The translations under genes were made by a program, and so were the position numbers. 64,000 bases of DNA from Campylobacter mucosalis (GTDB lineage Bacteria; Campylobacterota; Campylobacteria; Campylobacterales; Campylobacteraceae), in the NCBI RefSeq assembly GCF_013372205.1, contig NZ_CP053831.1:1488001-1552000 (forward strand). The letters are read 5' to 3'. Numbering within the stretch: position 1 is the stretch's first letter; every line of letters begins with the position of its first letter. Under the pieces are notes generated by a model. The model saw nothing but the letters and a program-made list of their open reading frames with translations, did no database searches and was not told the DNA's origin. Below, in pieces: positions 54,449 through 64,000 of this stretch.

Positions 54449-55192
54449 ATGAAATTTTCAGGAAAAAATGTGTTAATCACTGGTGCAAGTCGCGGTATCG
54501 GAGCACAGATTGCAAGGACTTTAGCACAAATGGGGCTAAAAGTGTGGATAAACTACCGCTCAAAACCAGAAATCGCAGACGCTTTGGCTGACGAGATAAA
54601 CAAAAATGGCGGTGTGGCAGCAGTCATAAAATTTGACGTTACAGATGAAGACGAGTTTATAAAGGGCATAAATTTGATCGTTGATAGTGACGGCGAGTTA
54701 AGCTATCTTGTAAATAACGCAGGTATCACAAATGACAAACTCGCACTTCGTATGAAAACTGACGAATTTACTAGCATTCTAGACGCAAATCTAACTTCAA
54801 CATTTATCGGTTGTCGTGAGGCACTTAAAGTGATGAGCAAAAAGCGTTTTGGAGCAGTTGTAAATGTTGCTTCGATAGTCGGCGAGATGGGTAATGCCGG
54901 ACAAGTTAATTACTCGGCCAGCAAAGGTGGAATGATAGCAATGAGCAAGAGTTTTGCCAAAGAAGGTGCAAGTAGAAACGTTCGCTTTAACTGCGTCACA
55001 CCAGGCTTTATACAGACAGATATGACAGCTGTTTTAAGTGACGAGATAAAACAAAGCTATGTAAATAGCATCCCACTAAAAAGACTTGGAGAACCACGCG
55101 AGATCGCCGAAGCTGTCGCGTTTTTATTAAGCGATCACGCAAGTTATATCACTGGCGATGTGCTTAAAATAAACGGCGGACTTTATATGTAA
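54449..55192 (+). CDS. fabG: 3-oxoacyl-[acyl-carrier-protein] reductase
   Basis: FabG performs the NADPH-dependent reduction in each round of fatty-acid elongation. The 247-residue short-chain dehydrogenase has the nucleotide loop ITGASRGIGAQIA, VNNAGIT, the catalytic Ser in VNVASIVGEMGNAGQVNY with Tyr-x3-Lys in NYSASKGG, and VTPGFIQTDMT. It is followed by acpP, fabF and accA, forming a compact lipid synthesis cluster. Confidence 0.97.
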   Translation: MKFSGKNVLITGASRGIGAQIARTLAQMGLKVWINYRSKPEIADALADEINKNGGVAAVIKFDVTDEDEFIKGINLIVDSDGELSYLVNNAGITNDKLALRMKTDEFTSILDANLTSTFIGCREALKVMSKKRFGAVVNVASIVGEMGNAGQVNYSASKGGMIAMSKSFAKEGASRNVRFNCVTPGFIQTDMTAVLSDEIKQSYVNSIPLKRLGEPREIAEAVAFLLSDHASYITGDVLKINGGLYM

Positions 55193-55252
55193 GGCTTTAT
55201 TTAAGTTTAAATATTATAAAATAGGCACGATTTTTTTATAAGGAGAACAAAA

Positions 55253-55486
55253 ATGGCAATATTTGAAGATGTTAGAGATGTAGTTGTGGAGCAGCTAAGC
55301 GTTGAGCCAAATGCTGTGAAACTAGAATCAAAAATCATTGAAGACCTAGGCGCTGATAGCCTTGACGTTGTTGAGCTTGTTATGGCTCTTGAAGAGAAAT
55401 TTGGTATTGAAATTCCTGATGGTGAAGCAGAAAAACTTATAAGCATTTCTGACGTTGTAACTTATATAGAAAAACTTGGCAAATAA
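55253..55486 (+). CDS. acpP: Acyl carrier protein
   Basis: The 77-residue acidic protein carries growing acyl chains on a phosphopantetheine arm. The attachment serine is in the family signature [20 protein letters not shown] (residues 32-51). AAGGAGAAC is a strong ribosome site, as expected for a highly expressed protein. It lies between fabG and fabF. Confidence 0.98.
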   Translation: MAIFEDVRDVVVEQLSVEPNAVKLESKIIEDLGADSLDVVELVMALEEKFGIEIPDGEAEKLISISDVVTYIEKLGK

Positions 55487-55506
55487 GCCTTGTTAAAGGA
55501 GAAGTA

Positions 55507-56718
55507 TTGAAGCGAGTCGTAGTAACAGGCATAGGTATGATAACCGCACTTGGGCTTGATAAAGAGAGCTCTTTTAAGGCTATTTGCGATGGCAAAACTG
55601 GCGTAAAACGCATAACTTCGTTTGATGTTAGCGATTTTCCGGTGCAGATTGCTGCTGAGATTACAGACTTTGATCCACTTAGTGTATTTGATGGCAAAGA
55701 AGTTAAAAAAGTAGATCGCTTCATACAACTTGGTGCAAAGGCTGCAAAAGAGGCTATGGAGGACGCAAATTTTGGCGACTTTGATAGCACAACATTTGGC
55801 GTAAGCTCGGCTGCTGGTATCGGCGGTCTACCAAATATTGAGAAAAACTCTCAAACACTTTTAGAAAAGGGTGTGAGAAAAATTTCTCCATTTTTTATTC
55901 CGTCGGCACTTGTTAATATGCTTGGCGGTATAGTTTCGATAAATCATAAACTTCAAGGACCAAATTTATCAAGTGTTACCGCTTGTGCGGCAGGGACTCA
56001 CGCACTCTCACAAGGTGCAAAGTGCATAATGATAGGACAGGCAAAAAAAATGCTAGTCGTCGGTGCTGAATCGACAATCTGTGCCGTAGGCGTAGGTGGT
56101 TTTGCTGCGATGAAAGCGCTTTCAACAAGAAATGATGACCCAGAACACGCATCACGCCCGTTTGACGGCGATAGAGATGGTTTTGTTATGGGCGAAGGCG
56201 CTGGAGCTTTGGTGCTTGAAGAGTATGAAGAGGCAAAAGCTAGAGGTGCTAAAATTTACGCTGAGATAGTTGGTCTTGGCGAGAGCGGGGACGCTCACCA
56301 TATCACTTCACCAACGCTTGAAGGCCCAGCGAGTGCGATGAGACAAGCTCTGAATATGGCTGGAAATTTAAAGATTGACTACGTGAATGCTCACGGCACT
56401 TCAACACCTACAAATGACAAAAATGAAACAGCAGCCCTAAAGGAAATTTTTGGCGCAAACTGCCCACCAGTAAGCTCAACAAAAGGGCAAACCGGACACT
56501 GTCTAGGCGGTGCTGGTGCGATTGAAGCGGTCATTTCGGTTATGGCGATACGTGATGGCATTATCCCACCAACCATAAATCAAATCACTCCAGATCCTGA
56601 TTGCGACTTAGACTATGTGCCAAACGTAGCTAGAAAAGCGGAGTTAAAGGCTGTTATGAGCAACTCATTTGGTTTTGGTGGCACAAACGGATCTGTTATT
56701 TTTAAGAAAGTGGATTGA
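55507..56718 (+). CDS. fabF: 3-oxoacyl-[acyl-carrier-protein] synthase II
   Basis: This condensing enzyme elongates acyl-ACP with malonyl-ACP. The 403-residue product keeps the Cys-His-His triad: Cys in [12 protein letters not shown], His in [13 protein letters not shown] and His in [15 protein letters not shown], with [12 protein letters not shown] at the C terminus. Translation appears to begin with TTG at 55507 behind AAGGAGAAG, 20 bp after acpP. It overlaps accA by 4 bp. Confidence 0.96.
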   Translation: MKRVVVTGIGMITALGLDKESSFKAICDGKTGVKRITSFDVSDFPVQIAAEITDFDPLSVFDGKEVKKVDRFIQLGAKAAKEAMEDANFGDFDSTTFGVSSAAGIGGLPNIEKNSQTLLEKGVRKISPFFIPSALVNMLGGIVSINHKLQGPNLSSVTACAAGTHALSQGAKCIMIGQAKKMLVVGAESTICAVGVGGFAAMKALSTRNDDPEHASRPFDGDRDGFVMGEGAGALVLEEYEEAKARGAKIYAEIVGLGESGDAHHITSPTLEGPASAMRQALNMAGNLKIDYVNAHGTSTPTNDKNETAALKEIFGANCPPVSSTKGQTGHCLGGAGAIEAVISVMAIRDGIIPPTINQITPDPDCDLDYVPNVARKAELKAVMSNSFGFGGTNGSVIFKKVD

Positions 56719-57656
56719 AAATGTCAAGCTATTTGGATTTTGAAAAGAGCATAAAACAGATAGATGACGATATCGCTAGTGCAAAAATTAAAGGCGATAG
56801 TCACGCTGTTGAAATTCTAAATAAAAATTTAGAAAAAGAGGTTGCAAAGGTTTATAAAAATTTAAACGAATATCAGCGTTTGCAACTAGCACGTCATCCA
56901 GATAGACCATACTCGATAGATTATATTAAGCTTCTGCTTAGTAACTACTACGAAATTCACGGAGATAGAGCCTTTAGAGATGACCCTGCAATAGTCTGCT
57001 ACTTAGGATACCTTGGTGGACACAGAGTCATGGTAATAGGCGAACAAAAAGGCAGAGGCACAAAAAATAAGCTAAAACGCAATTTTGGTATGCCTCATCC
57101 AGAGGGATATAGAAAGGCTCTAAGAGCTGCTAAAATAGCCGAGAAATTCTCAATCCCTATATTGTTTTTAATAGACACTCCGGGTGCATATCCTGGCGTG
57201 GGAGCTGAGGAGCGTGGACAGAGCGAGGCAATCGCTAGAAATCTTTTTGAATTTGCAAATTTAAAAACTCCAACAATAGCCGTAGTCATCGGCGAAGGTG
57301 GCAGCGGTGGAGCATTGGCAATAGGTGTTGCTGATAGACTTGCGATGATGAAAAACTCGGTATTTTCAGTCATCTCTCCGGAGGGCTGTGCTGCCATACT
57401 TTGGAACGACCCAGCAAAGCAAGAACAAGCCACAAAGGTTATGAAAATCACAGCCGATGATCTAAAATCCCTAAAACTAATCGATGACGTGATACCTGAA
57501 CCGATAAACGGTGCTCACAGAGATAAAGACAATGCTGCAAAAGCAATAGGTGAGTATTTTGTATCACAAATAGCACAGCTACAATCCCTAGGCATTGATG
57601 AGCTAATCGCAAAAAGAATGGATAAAATTTTATCAGTCGGTGTTTATGAGAGTTAG
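56715..57656 (+). CDS. accA: Acetyl-CoA carboxylase carboxyltransferase alpha subunit
   Basis: AccA transfers the carboxyl group from biotin to acetyl-CoA, making malonyl-CoA. The 313-residue product has the crotonase-like core with [56 protein letters not shown] and [13 protein letters not shown]. The usual beta-subunit partner accD is not in the window. It overlaps fabF by 4 bp and ends the cluster. Confidence 0.96.
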   Translation: MKMSSYLDFEKSIKQIDDDIASAKIKGDSHAVEILNKNLEKEVAKVYKNLNEYQRLQLARHPDRPYSIDYIKLLLSNYYEIHGDRAFRDDPAIVCYLGYLGGHRVMVIGEQKGRGTKNKLKRNFGMPHPEGYRKALRAAKIAEKFSIPILFLIDTPGAYPGVGAEERGQSEAIARNLFEFANLKTPTIAVVIGEGGSGGALAIGVADRLAMMKNSVFSVISPEGCAAILWNDPAKQEQATKVMKITADDLKSLKLIDDVIPEPINGAHRDKDNAAKAIGEYFVSQIAQLQSLGIDELIAKRMDKILSVGVYES

Positions 57657-58213
57657 AGCTATATTTTAATTAGCTCGTTGTAGTAATCATCTAAAAGGCT
57701 TCTTTTATAGCTCATATAGGGTCACGCAAAGCAGTGCTATCTAATTTGCTTAACTAAACCTACAACAATGGTGTTTATTTTGCAATAACACCCTCACCTA
57801 AATTTGTCATCAAATATAGTTTTTATAGATGAGATTGTAGCCAAAAGTACAACAGACAAATTTATAAGCGTATAAGGACGTTTGGTAACATTTTGATTAG
57901 CGTAAATCAAAGTGCAATTATTTCCAGTAGGTATTTTCATTGTCTAAATAGCTATTTTATTTTGAGAAATATTTATCCTTATTGCCAATTAAATTTAAAA
58001 CATGAGTGCATCGCTAAGTGATGCTTTATGCTCTTTTTCAAAATAGTTATCCTCTCACGACCAAAATTTATTATCTTATATTACCTAGAAAAATCATCGC
58101 CTTGATATCTATCCATAACTACAGCACCCTTGCTTGTAGCGGATAAAGACTTTACCCACATCTTGCGACTTAAGTACTTCTATGGCGATTTTTATCTCGC
58201 TAGCGCATAGAGA
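57657..58213. other. Gene-poor gap after accA
   Basis: There is no complete gene. A hairpin GCATC/GATGC sits near 58011-58027. On the minus strand around 58110-58200 a short coding-like run reads LASEIKIAIEVLKSQDVGKVF, but no start and no continuation are found. The region looks like decayed coding sequence. Confidence 0.5.
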
Positions 58214-58537
58214 ATGGTTTTTCGCAAATTTCCTTATCGTAACGACTACGGATATGACCTAGTCTTTTCTCGTCAAACACAAGCCCTTGCAAGAAATGGC
58301 GACTTGCTTGTAGCTATCTCAACTAGTGGCAATAGTAAAAACGTCCTAAATGCCATAGAAGTGGCTAAAAAACTAGGTGTAAAAACACTAGGACTTTCAG
58401 GCAAAGGTGGCGGAGCGATGAATGAGATGTGTGAGCTAAATTTAGTAATGCCTACAAATGATACACCACGCATCCAAGAGATGCATATTCTTTGCATACA
58501 TACTATTTGTCAGGCTGTTGATGAAGCGATGAAGTAA
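58214..58537 (+). pseudogene. gmhA: Fragment of phosphoheptose isomerase (GmhA)
   Basis: The frame encodes only the C-terminal half of GmhA, which isomerises sedoheptulose-7-phosphate for LPS or capsule heptose. The family NDYGYDxVFSRQ motif is at residues 10-20. Then come [24 protein letters not shown] (phosphate-binding), [12 protein letters not shown], and the active-site region [15 protein letters not shown]. The N-terminal 85 or so residues are missing, and the first ten codons do not match the family. I see no restorable upstream frame. It is probably a relic next to the rRNA operon. Confidence 0.75.
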
Positions 58538-58997
58538 TAAGTTTAATTTTTAAGACTTGGTGGATTTTTGGTGCTATTTTACGCGTAGTTCTAAGTAGAC
58601 TTATAATGAAGTTTGGTTAAATTTCTACTAGATATACTATTTGTGAATGCATTAAGTGTTTTTTAATATGCTTTTTACTTTCGCTTAATATCTCAAATGG
58701 AAATTTGAAATATTTTTAACTCTTTGCTTTACTTGGTAAATTTACAATGTTCTCTATATTTACATAATCCTACAACGCAAGAAATCTACAAACCCAAACA
58801 ACACCAATTGATATAAATACTCTAAACAACACAATAATATTAAAAAACCAACCCTCTAAAAATAACTAAAAAATAAAAAAGTAAAAATTCTAGAACAATA
58901 AAACACTAGAAGTTTAAAACCTAAAAACAAATAAAAAAATTAAAAAGATAGAAACTAAAAAATGATTTTAAAAAGTAGCAGACAAATATAAACACAA
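58538..58997. other. AT-rich gap downstream of the rRNA operon
   Basis: About 460 bp with long A-runs and no open frame. The rRNA transcript must end here, but I could not find a clear GC-rich hairpin followed by a T-run on the minus strand. Confidence 0.5.
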
Positions 58998-59117
58998 AGC
59001 CCGCAGCGACCTACTTTCCCAGCACCCCAGTAAGGGGGAGTATCATCAGCCATGACGAGCTTAGCTTCTTGGTTCGAGATGGAGCAAGGCGTTTCCTCGT
59101 CTGTATAGCCACGAGCA
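58998..59117 (-). rRNA. rrf: 5S rRNA
   Basis: About 120 nt. Read on the minus strand it starts with GCTCGTGGC, which pairs with the 3' GCTGCGGGC. Internally it has the conserved CCATCTCGAACCAAGAAGC stretch typical of bacterial 5S. The exact ends are approximate. Confidence 0.9.
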
Positions 59118-59157
59118 GTGTTAAATAAAACTTACTCATAAGTCTTATTTAACACTG
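59116..59157. other. Long hairpin at the 5' edge of 5S rRNA
   Basis: A 13-bp arm (CAGTGTTAAATAA and its complement) continues, after one mismatch, into a further 5-bp stem with a 4-nt loop. In the transcript it comes directly before 5S, so an RNase III or RNase E processing signal is the likely role. Confidence 0.65.
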
Positions 59158-59268
59158 ATTTGGTTTGTTAAGAGTAAAGCGTTTTAAAAAAACTTTTTCT
59201 TGTTTAAGGTAAATTCCTGCAAAGTATTTGCAAGAAAGATTGCAAGTATTTTTGGTTTAGACAAGGCG

Positions 59269-59326
59269 GATTTTAACGAAGCGAGGGAGCTACCTTATCG
59301 GTAGTGACCGAAGCTGAATTAAAATC
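59269..59326 (+). repeat. Spacer hairpin element 1 (23S-5S spacer)
   Basis: Outer stem GATTTTAA/TTAAAATC. Inner stem CTACC-TTATC-GGTAG (59290-59304) is flanked by GGGAG and TGACCGAAG. The same flanks with different but still paired stems occur at 62902-62982 and 63113-63172 in the opposite orientation. Confidence 0.75.
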
Positions 59327-59367
59327 TAACGCAGTATAAAGCAAAAAGACGTAGCAAGATTTTATCC

Positions 59368-59385
59368 TTAACAAGGAAGTGATGC
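59368..59385. repeat. 23S processing stem, 3' arm
   Basis: 18 bp exactly complementary to 62327-62344. In the precursor RNA the two arms would close a long stem that brackets 23S rRNA, as in RNase III processing of bacterial rRNA. Confidence 0.85.
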
Positions 59386-62310
<2,925 letters not shown>

Positions 62311-62326
62311 GTTTATATTCTAATTC

Positions 62327-62344
62327 GCATCACTTCCTTGTTAA
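62327..62344. repeat. 23S processing stem, 5' arm
   Basis: 18 bp exactly complementary to 59368-59385; see that arm. Confidence 0.85.
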
Positions 62345-62361
62345 AGATAATATTTTTTTAA

Positions 62362-62446
62362 CTTCGCAGACGAACAAGTCCGTCTTTGCGACCAAAGAGC
62401 TACGCCCTTTGGAAACCCCTAAAGCACACCAACGCTTTCGGCGTTG
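62362..62446 (+). repeat. Three-hairpin element in the tRNA-Ile/23S spacer
   Basis: CTTCGC, hairpin AGACG/CGTCT, TTGCGAC, hairpin CCAAAG/CTTTGG (92-97 with 407-412), CCTAAAG (62418-62424), then hairpin CAACGC-TTTCG-GCGTTG. The order, linker motifs and the 24-25 nt from TTGCGAC to CCTAAAG match the trpF element at 11054-11131, while every stem sequence differs. The remaining spacer to 62,799 shows nothing else I can identify. Confidence 0.75.
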
Positions 62447-62799
62447 CCGTAAATTTTAGTTGTTTGCCTTTTATTACTACATCTAAATTTTAAACTCCAA
62501 GACGGAAAGCATTGACAGATACAATGGATAAGTTTTAAATCCCATAATATCTTGTGATGTCAAACTTTTGCATTTAATGCAAGAGATTAAAATCTTAGAT
62601 CTTTAACAAGTCCTGTAAAATTGTTTTTATTAAAACTTGCTTGTGACTCTTAACAATGATAAATAAATGAACATTTAGATTAAAAAATCTAAATCAAATT
62701 TTTAGAATTAAAAACTTGATTTAGATTTCTAAGTTAAACCAATTAAACCCTTTTTATTGGGGAGTGAATTATAGCTAATAAAACTTATAGTAAGCTTTA

Positions 62800-62876
62800 T
62801 GGTGGGCCTAACAAGACTTGAACTTGTGACCTCACCCTTATCAGGGGTGCACTCTAACCAGCTGAGCTATAGGCCC
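62800..62876 (-). tRNA. tRNA-Ile (GAT)
   Basis: A 77-nt cloverleaf with acceptor GGGCCTA/TAGGCCC and an encoded CCA. The anticodon loop CTGATAA reads GAT, and the T-arm has GTTCAAGTC. It lies between tRNA-Ala and 23S in the rRNA transcript, as in other Campylobacter. Confidence 0.95.
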
Positions 62877-62901
62877 TCTTACTCGTTCTTTTTCTTTACA
62901 C

Positions 62902-62982
62902 TTCTTTAAAGCTCACTCACAACTGCGTTACGTAGCATATCTACGCTCCTTGTCGCTCGGTCGCTTTTCATCGTTTAAAGAA
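62902..62982 (-). repeat. Spacer hairpin element 3 (between tRNA-Ala and tRNA-Ile)
   Basis: Outer stem TTCTTTAAA/TTTAAAGAA, middle stem ACAA/TTGT, inner stem CGTAG-CATAT-CTACG (62931-62945). On the minus strand the inner stem is flanked by AGGAG and TAACGCAG. Confidence 0.75.
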
Positions 62983-63004
62983 AAAATAACTTCGCATACT
63001 ATTA

Positions 63005-63080
63005 TGGTGGAGAATAGCGGGATCGAACCGCTGACCTCCTGCGTGCAAAGCAGGCGCTCTCCCAGCTGAGCTAATTCCCC
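63005..63080 (-). tRNA. tRNA-Ala (TGC)
   Basis: A 76-nt cloverleaf with acceptor GGGGAAT at the 5' end and an encoded CCA. The anticodon loop TTTGCAC reads TGC, and the T-arm has GTTCGATCC. It is the first tRNA after 16S in the transcript. Confidence 0.95.
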
Positions 63081-63112
63081 TTCTTGCTCATTATTTTTCA
63101 TTATACTTCGTT

Positions 63113-63172
63113 GAATTTTAATAAATCTGCGGTCATTACCAATAAGGTAACTCCCTTGATTTTTTAAAATTC
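63113..63172 (-). repeat. Spacer hairpin element 2 (16S/tRNA-Ala spacer)
   Basis: Outer stem GAATTTTAA/TTAAAATTC, middle stem AAATC/GATTT, inner stem TTACC/GGTAA with a 5-nt loop (63136-63150). On the minus strand the inner stem is flanked by GGGAG and TGACCGCAG. Confidence 0.75.
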
Positions 63173-63373
63173 ACCTCGTCTAATAAAAAATAATATCACA
63201 ACGATATCTTTAAAAATTTAAAAAGCAATAACTGAATTTTAAAATAAAAAAATACAATTGCTTTAAATTTCAGAGTATCTTTATTAGCTGTCAATCTTTC
63301 AAAACTAAACAAGGATCAATTGAGATATTCCTTTATGAACTGATAGTTGTGAGACTTATCAGTTTGTACTCTA

Positions 63374-64000
<627 letters not shown>

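Overview
The window is an AT-rich chromosomal segment of an epsilonproteobacterium, almost certainly a Campylobacter. The support is gene content and order: trpE-trpGD-trpF-trpB-trpA beside fliN/fliO, fabZ-lpxA-clpX-mreB-mreC-carB, tig-clpP-def, murD-mraY-gpmI-fabG-acpP-fabF-accA, and an rRNA operon ordered 16S-tRNA-Ala-tRNA-Ile-23S-5S. All of these are neighbourhoods I recall from Campylobacter genomes. I cannot name the species from sequence alone.

Layout. 1-14,342 is read leftward: plsY, a HerA-like ATPase, a PilZ protein, ahpC, fliO-fliN-cheX-like, then the trp operon. The trp operon is unusual in two ways. A 752-residue RloC-like ATPase/putative anticodon nuclease sits between trpF and trpB, and trpF carries an in-frame insertion of about 260 bp made partly of palindromic repeats. 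14,456-18,193 is read rightward (TauE-type permease, topA, bioB). It ends at a bidirectional terminator facing nifU-nifS. 20,622-29,461 is a long leftward housekeeping block (fabZ, lpxA, clpX, mreB, mreC, carB, an EamA permease, a Sua5-like protein). 29,562-30,919 holds a peroxiredoxin and a broken antitoxin/PIN-toxin pair. fliI-folE run leftward, then tig-clpP-GGDEF-def-comM-nnr-purN run rightward to a tRNA-Met.

39,964-50,503 is the accessory zone. First come the facing remains of a WYL regulator and a type III restriction enzyme, both cut off at their 5' ends at one junction, and then a truncated antitoxin. Next is a 6.6-kb genomic island inserted at the 3' end of tRNA-Phe, bounded by a 25-bp direct repeat with paired 12-bp-period sites just inside each end. 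The island carries an AAA_14/DUF4143-type ATPase and a fused ABC-ATPase/TOPRIM (DUF4435) protein resembling a single-chain PARIS defence system. It also carries a decaying leftward operon, a decaying WYL regulator and an unknown protein. No integrase remains. 50,566-57,656 returns to core genes (cell wall, glycolysis, fatty-acid synthesis). 57,657-58,997 is mostly non-coding, with a gmhA fragment. 58,998 to the end is the rRNA operon on the minus strand, with the 16S gene cut by the window edge.

The least expected signal is a family of hairpin repeats. Two copies lie inside trpF and four lie in the rRNA-operon spacers. Their flanks are conserved, but the stem sequences change while still pairing. 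One spacer copy and the trpF copy share an entire three-hairpin layout with matching linker motifs and spacing.
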